Shown here in pieces: positions 16,691 through 24,736 of a stretch of DNA of 39,397 nt (the first letter of the stretch is position 1; each line of letters opens with the position of its first letter). The stretch lies in contig NZ_CDBO01000020.1 of NCBI RefSeq assembly GCF_000819885.1, positions 1-39,397 of the forward strand. The letters run 5' to 3'. Below the pieces are notes generated by a model. It worked only from the letters and a program-made list of their open reading frames with translations. It ran no database searches and had not been told where the DNA came from. The stretch comes from Aeromonas fluvialis. GTDB lineage: Bacteria > Pseudomonadota > Gammaproteobacteria > Enterobacterales > Aeromonadaceae. Made by a program: the position numbers and the translations under genes.

Positions 16691-17875
16691 ATGGTGTTGA
16701 AATTTCTGACCGTTCACTCTCTCGCCCAGAATTCATCGCTGGCGGCCAGAGAAATCTGTGCGCGTTTGTATCACCACTCCCGTCAGGCTCCCTCCCTGTT
16801 GCTGGTTTATTTTACCCAGGCTCATGATGGCGCGATACTGCGCGAAGCGCTCAAACACCACTTTCCGACGACCCGTCTGCTGGGATGCAGCTCCTGTGGT
16901 GGCGTGATGACCGAGACGGGCCATCATGTCCGAGATGGATATGGGCTGGCGGTGGCGGCCCTGTATGACGAGAAAGGGGCTTTCGGGGTGGCCGGAGCCA
17001 GCGGTGAGCAGGTGGATGTACGGCAGTTGCTGCGCCATGCCATGCATGATTGCGGACGACCTGGCGAGCTGCCTCAGCTGATCCTGTTCCATGCCAGTCC
17101 GGGCCGGGAGGAGGGGCTGCTGGCCGGCATGGAAGCCGAACTCGGTGCCTCTGTGCCAGTGGTCGGCGGCTCGGCTGCAGACAACAACGTCAGCGGCGAG
17201 TGGCAGCTCTGTTGGGATGAAGCTGTCAGTTCGGATGGCATTGTACTGGCCGTGCTCTATCCCGATTGTCAGCTGGCCTTTCAGTTTCACTCAGGCTACA
17301 TGCCGGCAGAGTTCAGTGGCGAGATCACTGCCTGCGAAGGGCGGGAGGTGCTCACCATCGATCACCAGCCTGCCGCCGAGGTTTATGCCCGTTGGTGCGG
17401 GCGTACGCACCCCTGGCATGTGGGGCCGATCTTGAGTGAGACCACGCTCAACCCGCTGGCCCGTCAAGTGGGCACGCTGGATGGGATACCCTATTACAAG
17501 CTTTCCCATCCCGAAGCGGTTACCCCGCAGGGGGGCCTGCGGCTCTTTACCGATGTGGTGCAGGGAGAGCGGTTGCTGCTGATGTATAGCAGCCAGGAGG
17601 GGCTGCTGCAGCGCAGCCTCAACGCCATTCGGATTGAGCCTGCCTATGGCGTCGATGCCGAGTTGTTCCCGATTGGCGCGCTTATTATCTTTTGTGCCGG
17701 TTGCCGTTTAGCTCTTGGTGATATGTTGTGCCAGTTTGTCGAGCAGAGCCAGGCTCGCCTCGGCAGGATCCCTTTTATTACCCCCTTTACGTTCGGCGAA
17801 CAGGGGCGGCTGCCTAATGGCGAACTGGCCCATGGCAATCTGATGGTATCGAGCGTGATCTTTCTGACCAGTTGA
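16691..17875 (+). CDS. FIST-domain sensor protein, NosP-like
   Basis: This protein of about 394 residues has FIST_N (residues about 30-220, with LLLVYFTQAHD, LLGCSSCGGVMTETG and PVVGGSAADNN) and FIST_C (about 225-380, with GPILSETTLNPLARQVG, FTDVVQGERLLLMYSS, FCAGCRLALGD and PFTFGEQGRL). FIST proteins linked to hybrid kinases include NosP, a haem-binding nitric-oxide sensor that controls its partner kinase in Pseudomonas and Vibrio. Its stop overlaps the earliest start of the kinase gene, so the two are one operon. Haem binding is inferred. AAGGAG (16685-16690) directly abuts the ATG at 16691, so GTG 16694 or TTG 16697, at 3 or 6 bases from it, may be the real start. Confidence 0.85.
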   Translation: MVLKFLTVHSLAQNSSLAAREICARLYHHSRQAPSLLLVYFTQAHDGAILREALKHHFPTTRLLGCSSCGGVMTETGHHVRDGYGLAVAALYDEKGAFGVAGASGEQVDVRQLLRHAMHDCGRPGELPQLILFHASPGREEGLLAGMEAELGASVPVVGGSAADNNVSGEWQLCWDEAVSSDGIVLAVLYPDCQLAFQFHSGYMPAEFSGEITACEGREVLTIDHQPAAEVYARWCGRTHPWHVGPILSETTLNPLARQVGTLDGIPYYKLSHPEAVTPQGGLRLFTDVVQGERLLLMYSSQEGLLQRSLNAIRIEPAYGVDAELFPIGALIIFCAGCRLALGDMLCQFVEQSQARLGRIPFITPFTFGEQGRLPNGELAHGNLMVSSVIFLTS

Positions 17876-17892
17876 GCAGAGCAGGATACAAG

Positions 17893-19989
17893 ATGATTGG
17901 CAACAGTGAACTGGAAGCCCTTGGCGACAAACTGCAGGCGACCCTGGTCGATCTCATGCGCTGTCGTGAGCGTGAGGTCAAGTATCGTCATGAATCCCAT
18001 ACCCTGCTGAAAGGGGTGGCCACACTGGCTGATGCCAAAACGCTGGAGCAGGTGCTGGAGAGCCTGATTCAGGTGCTCAAACCCTTTATCGGATTTGAAC
18101 ATGCGGATGTGGTGGCCTGGAGTGGCGAACAGGGCGTTACCCAACTCAGTACCGAGCCGGCACAGTGCGGTCGCTGCTGGTTGATGACCCCGGCCTTTGG
18201 TCGCGCCATTGCCGGAGAGACGCTGGTGATCTATGACCCGCTCCAGTTGCCTGAACTGGCACCACTAGTGAGCGAGCCGGGCTGGGCCAGCCTGATGTTC
18301 ACCGGGCTGCAGGCCCCCGGCTTTACCGCCGTTATCCTCTGTCGACACTCACTGGCTGGCGCCTTCGATCTGACCAGCAAAGCGGCTATGCAGCGCTGCC
18401 GTCCGTTGATTTCACAGGCGCTGGTCAACATTGCCTATCGGGCCCGTTTGCAGGAGCAGGTTGAGTTAAAAACCCAGGCGCTGCAGGCCAGCGAACGCCG
18501 TTTTCGCAGTTTTGCCGCCATGGCCTCCGACTGGTTCTGGGAGACGGATGCCGAGCACAGACTCAGCTATGCTTCGGGGCCCGGTTACCTTGATGAGATG
18601 ACCCCGCTGGCGACCCGGCCGACCCTCTATGACTGTGTTTGCAACAAGCAGGGCGCCGAGTCACAGGTATATCTCGGCCTATTGGAGCAGCGTAAACCGG
18701 TCAGGGCTGTCCGCATGCAGGTTGCGATGCTCGATGGTCCCCGCTGGATGGAGGTGAGTGCCGAACCCTGTTTTGATGATGGAGGGGCCTTTACCGGATA
18801 TCGCGGTACCGCCCGGGATATCAGCAACCAGATCCGCCGTGAAGAGGAGCTGGCGCGGGCGCGGGATGAGGCTGAAGCCGCCAACCGTGCCAAGTCCCAG
18901 TTTCTGGCCATGATGACCCACGAGATCCGCTCGCCCATGAATGCGGTGTTGGGGATGCTCGATCTGGTGCAGCATGCCGAGCTGGCACCGGAGCAGCATA
19001 GCCTGCTGCGCCATGCCACCCACTCGGCCAGAATGCTGCAAACCATCATCGACGACGTACTCGACTTTTCGAAAATCGAGTCGCAAACCCTGGTGTTCCA
19101 CTGCGAGAGCCTACAGCCGATCCAGCTGTGCCAATCCTTGGTCGAGCCGCTGCAGGCCCGCGCGGCCGCCAAGGGGATCGCGCTGGTTTATCGGGTCGAT
19201 GAGTCTGTGCCCCGGGAGCTGCAGGGGGACCCGATGCGTCTCTCCCAGGTGATGGGCAATCTGCTGGACAACGCCCTCAAATTTACCGAGCAGGGGCAGG
19301 TGACACTGCACCTCGGCTGGCAGGATGAGAGGTTGCGGGTCTCGGTCTCGGACACAGGTATCGGGATCGGCGAGGCGGATCAGGCCAAGCTGTTTGAGCC
19401 CTTCTCCCAGGTCGACAACTCGGCCACCCGCCGTTTTTCAGGAACAGGGCTGGGGCTGGCCATCAGCAAGCGTCTGGTGTCGCTTATGGGGGGAGAGATC
19501 CACCTGAAGAGCGAGCCGGGCAAGGGAAGCTGTTTCTGGTTTGAACTGGCTGACATGGCGCTGCCCTGCGACTGTCAGCCGGCGAAAGAGGAGGGGGGTG
19601 TTTCCTTGCTGCCACTGGATGTACTGGTGGTGGAAGACAGCCCGGTGAACCAGCTGGTGGTATCGCTGATGCTGCAAAAGCTGGTGAGCAAGGTGCGTCT
19701 GGCGGCCAATGGTCTGGAGGCGCTTGCGCAAGTGGCAGAGCGGCGGCCCGACCTCATCTTGATGGATATGCGGATGCCATTGATGGACGGGCTGGAGGCC
19801 ACCAGACAGTTGCGGGAGCTGGGATGTACCATGCCGATTGTGGCCTTGACGGCCAATGCGATGGCGGAGGACAAGGCGTGCTGTCTCGCGCAGGGGATGG
19901 ATGATTTCCTCGCCAAGCCCATCACCTTGTCACGACTCAGGGATTGTTTGCAGCGTCACTTTGGTCAGCGGTTGCCGACGCGCGGATAA
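17893..19989 (+). CDS. Hybrid sensor histidine kinase (NahK/VpsS-like)
   Basis: This 698-residue protein has no membrane segments. Order: a GAF-like N-terminal region (about 35-180), a PAS-like domain (about 195-310, SDWFWETDAEHRLSYAS to YRGTARDISNQ), HisKA with His343 in MMTHEIRSPMNAVLGM, HATPase (NLLDNALKFTE, DTGIGI, RFSGTGLGLAIS) and a receiver with Asp625 in LILMDMRMP and the conserved Lys in LAKPI. A receiver domain without an Hpt implies transfer to a separate Hpt protein. It follows the FIST gene, matching the NosP-NahK and NosP-VpsS arrangement. ATG 17893 is chosen because AGGA lies 6 bases upstream; a TTG at 17872 would overlap the FIST stop. The terminator is at 19988-20024. Confidence 0.9.
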   Translation: MIGNSELEALGDKLQATLVDLMRCREREVKYRHESHTLLKGVATLADAKTLEQVLESLIQVLKPFIGFEHADVVAWSGEQGVTQLSTEPAQCGRCWLMTPAFGRAIAGETLVIYDPLQLPELAPLVSEPGWASLMFTGLQAPGFTAVILCRHSLAGAFDLTSKAAMQRCRPLISQALVNIAYRARLQEQVELKTQALQASERRFRSFAAMASDWFWETDAEHRLSYASGPGYLDEMTPLATRPTLYDCVCNKQGAESQVYLGLLEQRKPVRAVRMQVAMLDGPRWMEVSAEPCFDDGGAFTGYRGTARDISNQIRREEELARARDEAEAANRAKSQFLAMMTHEIRSPMNAVLGMLDLVQHAELAPEQHSLLRHATHSARMLQTIIDDVLDFSKIESQTLVFHCESLQPIQLCQSLVEPLQARAAAKGIALVYRVDESVPRELQGDPMRLSQVMGNLLDNALKFTEQGQVTLHLGWQDERLRVSVSDTGIGIGEADQAKLFEPFSQVDNSATRRFSGTGLGLAISKRLVSLMGGEIHLKSEPGKGSCFWFELADMALPCDCQPAKEEGGVSLLPLDVLVVEDSPVNQLVVSLMLQKLVSKVRLAANGLEALAQVAERRPDLILMDMRMPLMDGLEATRQLRELGCTMPIVALTANAMAEDKACCLAQGMDDFLAKPITLSRLRDCLQRHFGQRLPTRG

Positions 19990-20024
19990 AAAAAATGGTC
20001 AACTTTGTGGGTTGACCAGTTCTT
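19988..20024. terminator. Bidirectional terminator between the kinase and Lon-domain genes
   Basis: TGGTCAAC (19996-20003) pairs with GTTGACCA (20011-20018). On the plus strand GTTCTT follows; on the minus strand eight T follow. It therefore suits both the kinase (plus) and the Lon-domain gene (minus). A second small inverted repeat, CTTCAG/CTGAAG, lies at 20022-20039. The remaining 200 bp to 20238 are AT-rich with no supported gene. Confidence 0.75.
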
Positions 20025-20238
20025 CAGCAAATACTGAAGAGAGCACGGGATAAATCGGGTTGTAACAAACCATATGAAAAATCTGTGCCAACTTTATTTT
20101 GGACTCTTTTGTGTTCATTTTGGCCGTATAGCGCAACGGCTCTCTCTTGTTATGGCTTATTGCGTTCCTACTCTTTAGCGAAATGGGAATTTCATATTTT
20201 CATTATTGGAATAATTGCATTTTGCAACGCTGCTTTTG

Positions 20239-20814
20239 TCATTGTGAAATCAGGCGATGCAGGAATTTACGGGCTGCTTCACTGTTTTGTTTGGCTATCA
20301 GCATCTGCTTTTCATAAATCGGCATCGGCAATATCTCGAGCCAGCGCTGGCAGAGCCAGGCGGCATCTTCAAAGCGCTTGTCCGGATAGAGCTCATCAAG
20401 CTCAGGATACTGCTCGAACACTTCCCGCAGGCGATTGACCAGCAGCTTGTCGTTGAAATCGGAGTGGGTGCTCGGCCAGTTGGGCAGCATCTCCACTTTT
20501 GAACGGCGCAGGCCTATCTCATCGGTTTCCATCTCGTGGATGCAAAACCGCTCCAGACCGAGTACGGTCACGCCTAACAGACCATCGTTGAGGGTGTAGA
20601 AGTCTGTCACCTTGACCCGGGTACCTACCGGCAGAATGCGGCCGGATTGTCCCGAGGTGGTGGACTCCTCCATCACGATGCCAAAGCCCTGATCGTTGAT
20701 GAACGACTCCTTGAGCATCTGCAGATGATGGGGTTCGAACAGACGCAGAGGAAGCTTGCCGCCCGGCAGTATGTGAGAAGGCAAAGGGAACAGTGCCAAA
20801 GGTTGTAGTTTCAT
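20239..20814 (-). CDS. Stand-alone Lon N-terminal (LON substrate-binding) domain protein
   Basis: This 191-residue protein consists only of the LON substrate-binding domain (residues about 3-185). MKLQPLALFPLPSHILPGGKLPLRLFEPHH is the classic Lon N-domain opening, later ILPVGTRVKVTDFY, and the helical end is WLEILPMPIYEKQMLIA. It has no AAA+ or protease domain, as in other proteobacterial Lon-domain orphans whose function is not established. The ATG at 20814 is used because GGAGG lies 7 bases upstream; the longer frame adds 24 residues without a site. It has terminators on both sides, so it is probably monocistronic. Confidence 0.9.
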   Translation of the reverse strand: MKLQPLALFPLPSHILPGGKLPLRLFEPHHLQMLKESFINDQGFGIVMEESTTSGQSGRILPVGTRVKVTDFYTLNDGLLGVTVLGLERFCIHEMETDEIGLRRSKVEMLPNWPSTHSDFNDKLLVNRLREVFEQYPELDELYPDKRFEDAAWLCQRWLEILPMPIYEKQMLIAKQNSEAARKFLHRLISQ

Positions 20815-20870
20815 GTTCCATCCTCCATTGAGTCGTTGCTGAATATGACAATGCAGCGACTGTGCCAGAG

Positions 20871-20900
20871 AATGAAAAAAAGCCACCGAGTGGTGGCTTT
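20871..20900 (-). terminator. Terminator of narQP
   Basis: AAAGCCACC (20879-20887) pairs with GGTGGCTTT (20892-20900) around a 4-base loop. On the minus strand it is followed by TTTTTTTCATT, and it lies 20 bases after the narP stop. Confidence 0.85.
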
Positions 20901-20920
20901 ACGGGCGGGAAGAGGGGAGC

Positions 20921-21559
20921 TTACTTGCGTTGCTCCAGATACATGACCGCCGCTTCCACCCGGCTTTGCGCCTCGAGCTTCTTCAGCAGGCTCTTCACGT
21001 GAACCTTGACCGTTCCCTCGGAGATATGGAGTACCGAGGCGACCTGTTTGTTGGAGAGGCCTTTTGCAATTTCGCGCAGGATTTGCATTTCGCGACGCGT
21101 TAAGCTTTCCAGCTTCTGCTGCAGATGATCCAGCTCGTAGATGTTTTCGAGATAGGGGCGCAGCGGTTCACTCAGGATCTGCTTGCCGGTCATCACGTCG
21201 GCCAGCTGGGCCAGCAGCAGATCAGGCTCGGTATCCTTGAGCAGGTAGCCATCGGCACCCGCCTTGAGCAAAGCCACCACATCCTGACGGGTATCGGAGA
21301 CGGTGAGGATCACCACCCGGGAGGTGATCTCTTCGGCCCGCAGCGCCTTGAGGGTATCGAGACCGGAGAGCCCCTTCATGTTGAGATCGAGCAGGATCAG
21401 ATCCGGCTCGGCCTCTTTGGCCAGTGCCACGGCATCTGTGCCATTGGAGGCTTCACCGGTCACCTCCATGTTCTCTTCCAGGGTCAGCAACTGCACAATC
21501 CCTTTGCGCATGAGGGGGTGGTCATCTACGACCAGAACTGTGTATTTCATCTCGTCCAT
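20921..21559 (-). CDS. narP: Nitrate/nitrite response regulator NarP (NarL family)
   Basis: This 212-residue response regulator has a receiver domain (DDHP acidic pocket at 12-15, phosphoacceptor Asp58 in LILLDLNMKG, Lys in YLLKDTEPD) and a LuxR-type helix-turn-helix (LTRREMQILREIAKGLSNKQVASVLHISEGTVKVHVKSLLKKL, about residues 150-195). Its length and sequence fit NarP/NarL. NarP is chosen over NarL because it accompanies NarQ alone beside nap genes. Its start codon shares one base with the narQ stop (TGATG), giving translational coupling; a second Met at position 4 is an alternative start. It should activate napF and other nitrate/nitrite-regulated promoters. Confidence 0.92.
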   Translation of the reverse strand: MDEMKYTVLVVDDHPLMRKGIVQLLTLEENMEVTGEASNGTDAVALAKEAEPDLILLDLNMKGLSGLDTLKALRAEEITSRVVILTVSDTRQDVVALLKAGADGYLLKDTEPDLLLAQLADVMTGKQILSEPLRPYLENIYELDHLQQKLESLTRREMQILREIAKGLSNKQVASVLHISEGTVKVHVKSLLKKLEAQSRVEAAVMYLEQRK

Positions 21560-23271
21560 CAGGCGTCTCTCGTTAGACTGGTGGGAAAGGTCAGATGCAC
21601 GCGGGTGCCTTGTGGCTGCTGTTCGCTGATGGTCAGCAGACCGTGCAGCTTGCTGGCGCGCTCGTTCATGATGCTCAACCCGTAATGGTTGATCGCCGAG
21701 CTAGCGACTCCGATCCCGACACCGTCATCTGAAATCTGAACCTCTATGTTACCACTGGCGAGGGTCTCACAGCTAACATCAATCACTTGCGCGTTGGCAT
21801 GTTTGATGGCATTAAGCACTGCCTCACGGATCAACTGCAAAATGTGGATATGCTGACCCGCTTCCAGGTCGTTGTCGGCCAGTCCGTAATGAAACCTGAT
21901 CTCGGCCTGAGTCTGGGGGCGCAGCTGATCGAGCATCACCCGGATCGCTTCCCCCAGATTGGCATCGCCAATGGTGAGACGGAAGGTGCCGAGCAGTTCG
22001 CGCAACTGGGTATAGGCATTGCTGAGCCCCTCGTCGATCTGCTGCATCGCCTCCTGCGCCTTGTCATGCTGTCCCTTGGCGTAAGAGCGCTTGAGCAGGG
22101 TGGACTGGATCTTGAGATAGGAGAGGGCCTGCGCCAGCGAGTCGTGCAGCTCCCGGGCGATCACCGCCCGCTCCTCCATCAGCAGCAGCCGTTGCTGTTG
22201 CAGCATGGTCTGGTCTTTGTGCAGCACCTGAGCCAGCAGCATGGTGAAGTTCTTGATCAACCGCTCGTCGATGGGGTGCTGGCTGATGATGTCGAGGCGG
22301 CCGAACTCCTGCTCATCCATCTGCAGATAGAAGCTGGCTACCGCATCGAGATCGCCGGGCCAGCCGGTGCGCCCCGAGATGTAGACCGGCATGGCATTGT
22401 GCTCGAAGCGGGTTAGCCGGATATAGTCGATATGCTGGTGGGCGGCAGCGCGGTCCAGCAATTTGATGAGGGTGCGGGTGCTGAGTGGGGCGGCGTGCAG
22501 CTTCTGGGCGGTCGAGTAGAGAAACGATAGGGTGTCGTTGGCCTGCTGCAGCTTGGCGGTTTTCTCCTCCACCTTGTTCTCAAGCTCCCGATAGAGCTTG
22601 CCCAGCTCATCTGCCATGGTGACGAAAGCCCGCGACAGCTCCCCCAGCTCATTTTCGCCGTGGGTGGGCAACTGGAGATCGAAGTCCTGCCGCTGGATCT
22701 GGCGGGCACAATAGACCAGCCGGTTGAGGGGGGCGACCACCTGCTGGCGGGTGAAGCGCACGGTAAACCAAGCGATGGTGATGATGGCCAGCAACCCGAG
22801 CCCTTCCGCCAGCGCCAGCATGCGTACCTTGAACTCCACGTGGTATTGCATCTGGTTGACGAAATTGTCGATGGCCGCCACAAATTTTTCGGTGTTATCG
22901 GTATATCGTCTGGGAGTCCGATCTTCGATATGCTGGCGCATCTCCCGCCATTGGCCGACTACTTCACCGTAGGTGCGGCGAAGAGAAGCCGGGGTGATCC
23001 AGCGCTGGGTCTCTTGCAACTCGCGGGCATGGAGCGTCTCTTCGAACTGGTTGAGGCGCCTTAGTACGCTTTCACCCTGCTCGATCTCATAGGCCATCCG
23101 GTAGGCCTGCATTCGCAGGGAACCAGACAGATTAATCGCCTTGGCGTCGGGTATTGAATAGAACAGGGTGACCATGGCGACCAGCGCGATCAGGCTGGCC
23201 ATGAAGAGGATCAAAATCATGGAGCGGCCGATGGCACTGCTGACCGAGCGGACCCTGAACCGTTTTTGCAT
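21559..23271 (-). CDS. narQ: Nitrate/nitrite sensor histidine kinase NarQ
   Basis: This 570-residue membrane sensor has TM1 at about 17-40 and TM2 at about 150-172, enclosing a periplasmic helical domain with the nitrate-binding P-box (AINLSGSLRMQAYRM, 45-59). A HAMP domain with QVVAPLNRLV follows, then a GAF-like linker, a HisKA_3 domain with His376 in ARELHDSLAQALSYLKIQ, and an HATPase (EAVLNAIKHANA, DDGVGIG, HYGLSIMNERA). It phosphorylates NarP in response to nitrate or nitrite. Upstream it is divergent from moaA, and the shared 219-bp region also holds the Moco riboswitch. A possible promoter on the minus strand is TTGGAG/TAAAGA with a 16-bp spacer. Confidence 0.95.
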   Translation of the reverse strand: MQKRFRVRSVSSAIGRSMILILFMASLIALVAMVTLFYSIPDAKAINLSGSLRMQAYRMAYEIEQGESVLRRLNQFEETLHARELQETQRWITPASLRRTYGEVVGQWREMRQHIEDRTPRRYTDNTEKFVAAIDNFVNQMQYHVEFKVRMLALAEGLGLLAIITIAWFTVRFTRQQVVAPLNRLVYCARQIQRQDFDLQLPTHGENELGELSRAFVTMADELGKLYRELENKVEEKTAKLQQANDTLSFLYSTAQKLHAAPLSTRTLIKLLDRAAAHQHIDYIRLTRFEHNAMPVYISGRTGWPGDLDAVASFYLQMDEQEFGRLDIISQHPIDERLIKNFTMLLAQVLHKDQTMLQQQRLLLMEERAVIARELHDSLAQALSYLKIQSTLLKRSYAKGQHDKAQEAMQQIDEGLSNAYTQLRELLGTFRLTIGDANLGEAIRVMLDQLRPQTQAEIRFHYGLADNDLEAGQHIHILQLIREAVLNAIKHANAQVIDVSCETLASGNIEVQISDDGVGIGVASSAINHYGLSIMNERASKLHGLLTISEQQPQGTRVHLTFPTSLTRDA

Positions 23272-23349
23272 GATGCCAAAAGTCTCCGGAATGTGTGGAT
23301 TACCTCTTTAGTTGCGTGGGAGTGTACTCCAACTTGTGTTAGTATCGAA

Positions 23350-23486
23350 AAACTAGATGAACTCCGAGCGGTTTTGCCTAAGTCCTTGAGATAGGGGGAA
23401 ACCAGCCGTCAGCCGATTGTTGAATCTAATGGTCGAGCTGTAAGGGTCAGGAAAGAAATGCCCTGGCCTCCCGTATTTGGAAAGGT
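23350..23486 (+). promoter_or_regulatory. Probable molybdenum cofactor (Moco) riboswitch in the moaA leader
   Basis: The leader just before moaA carries ACTCCGAGCGG (from 23361), GGGGAAACCAGCCG, and at the 3' end GGCCTCCCGTATTTGGAAAGG (about 23465-23485), which runs into the Shine-Dalgarno sequence of moaA. The 3' block is very like the end of the E. coli moaA leader, the original Moco RNA motif, and the position directly before moaA is the classic one. Binding of Moco is expected to mask the ribosome-binding site and reduce moaA translation. The limits given are approximate and the assignment is from memory of the motif, not a covariance search. Confidence 0.72.
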
Positions 23487-23490
23487 GTTT

Positions 23491-24471
23491 ATGTTGCCAC
23501 TTGAAGATGGTTTTTCCCGTCGTTTTTACTATTTGCGCCTGTCGATCACCGATGTGTGCAATTTTCGTTGTACCTATTGCCTGCCGGACGGCTATCGTCC
23601 GCAAGGACGCAAATCCTTTCTCTCGGTTGACGAGATCCGCCGCGTCGTCGGTGGGTTCGCCGCCATGGGGACCCGCAAGGTGCGTCTGACCGGTGGCGAG
23701 CCCTCTCTTCGCCGTGATTTTACCTCCATCATTGACGCTGTGGCTGGTACCCCGGGCATCGAAAAAGTGGCCATGACCACCAACGGCTATCGCCTCAAGG
23801 AGCGGGCCCGCGAGTGGTTCGATGCCGGGCTTACCGCACTCAATGTCAGTGTCGACAGCCTGGATCCCCGCCAGTTTCACCAGATCACCGGCGAGAACAA
23901 GCTGGCAGAGGTCATGGAAGGAATAGAAGCCGCCCTGGCCGCCGGTTTCACATCGGTCAAGATCAATGCGGTGCTGCTCAAGGGGCTGAACGACTACCAG
24001 CTGGATGCCTTTCTGGGCTGGATCAGGCACAAGCCCATCGAGCTGCGTTTTATCGAGCTGATGCAGACCGGTGAGATGGATACCCTGTTCCAGAACCATC
24101 ATGTCAGCGGTGAGCAGATCAAACAGCGCCTGATGGAAAGTGGTTGGGTTCAGCAGTTGCGCGGCAAGGACGACGGTCCGGCGCAGGTCTTTATGCACCC
24201 GGAGTCACAAGGGGGCGTCGGTCTCATCATGCCTTACAGCAAGGATTTTTGTGCCGGTTGCAACCGGCTGCGGGTCTCCTCGGTGGGCAAGTTGCACCTC
24301 TGTCTGTTTGGTGACAATGGCGTCGAGCTGCGGGATCTGCTCGGTGCAGACAGCCAGCAGGAGGCGTTGCAACAACGCATTCGCTCGGCGCTCAGTGGCA
24401 AGGCGGCGACTCATCGGCTGCATGAAGGGAATGCCGGTGCGACGCCTCATCTGGCCTCGATAGGCGGTTAA
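23491..24471 (+). CDS. moaA: GTP 3',8-cyclase MoaA
   Basis: This 326-residue radical SAM enzyme, with MoaC, converts GTP to cyclic pyranopterin monophosphate, the first step of molybdenum cofactor synthesis. The SAM cluster motif is CNFRCTYC (Cys23, Cys27, Cys30). The C-terminal GTP-binding 4Fe-4S cluster is [18 protein letters not shown] (Cys254, Cys257, Cys271). The chain ends in the conserved [15 protein letters not shown] and [11 protein letters not shown] are family signatures. The ATG at 23491 is used because GGAAAGGTG precedes it inside the riboswitch; an earlier in-frame ATG at 23458 lies within the RNA. It is split from moaBCDE by the nap operon. Confidence 0.97.
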   Translation: MLPLEDGFSRRFYYLRLSITDVCNFRCTYCLPDGYRPQGRKSFLSVDEIRRVVGGFAAMGTRKVRLTGGEPSLRRDFTSIIDAVAGTPGIEKVAMTTNGYRLKERAREWFDAGLTALNVSVDSLDPRQFHQITGENKLAEVMEGIEAALAAGFTSVKINAVLLKGLNDYQLDAFLGWIRHKPIELRFIELMQTGEMDTLFQNHHVSGEQIKQRLMESGWVQQLRGKDDGPAQVFMHPESQGGVGLIMPYSKDFCAGCNRLRVSSVGKLHLCLFGDNGVELRDLLGADSQQEALQQRIRSALSGKAATHRLHEGNAGATPHLASIGG

Positions 24472-24564
24472 ACCGCTCGCATACCTGACCAGCACCATCT
24501 ACCAAGAGGCTTTTTCAAATGGGGTACAAAATGTGCACCCATCGAACATTATTGCGCCAAGGGT

Positions 24565-24578
24565 TTGATCCAGCGCAA
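24565..24578 (+). promoter_or_regulatory. FNR-like site upstream of napF
   Basis: TTGATCCAGCGCAA matches the FNR consensus TTGAT-N4-ATCAA at 8 of 10 positions. It lies 165 bp before the napF ATG and about 90 bp before the likely transcription start, somewhat further than in E. coli. It would give anaerobic activation. Confidence 0.5.
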
Positions 24579-24592
24579 GAATCCCCCCTGTT

Positions 24593-24608
24593 TATCTCCC
24601 TGGTGGTA
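24593..24608 (+). promoter_or_regulatory. NarP-type 7-2-7 site upstream of napF
   Basis: TATCTCC-CT-GGTGGTA fits the inverted heptamer arrangement TACYYMT-N2-AKRRGTA at 10 of 14 positions. NarP uses only this arrangement. It sits between the FNR-like site and the -10 box, in the same order as in the E. coli nap promoter. Confidence 0.45.
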
Positions 24609-24611
24609 TAT

Positions 24612-24628
24612 CCCTGAACTTGTCAGGG
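24612..24628. promoter_or_regulatory. Palindrome CCCTGA-N5-TCAGGG in the napF promoter
   Basis: Perfect 6-bp arms (24612-24617 and 24623-24628) are separated by 5 bp, just upstream of the predicted -10. It occupies the -35 region of the napF promoter. The binding factor is unknown. Confidence 0.4.
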
Positions 24629-24648
24629 CCGCAATATACGCCCAATCT

Positions 24649-24654
24649 TATAAT
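24649..24654 (+). promoter_or_regulatory. -10 box of the nap operon promoter
   Basis: A perfect TATAAT with no matching -35 at 16-18 bp, as expected for an activator-dependent promoter. The predicted start is near 24661, leaving a leader of about 76 bases. Confidence 0.5.
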
Positions 24655-24736
24655 TGGTATTGCTGATGTCCATCATCGGACTCGCCCGTGCGCGATTGAT
24701 CACCAGTGCGCTGTCTATCACCAGGAAGGAGTCGAT

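Noticed and set aside
20085..20438. 117-codon frame on the plus strand starting with a hydrophobic stretch
   Set aside because: Its second half is the reverse of the well-supported Lon-domain gene, and there is no ribosome-binding site. The first half lies in AT-rich spacer.
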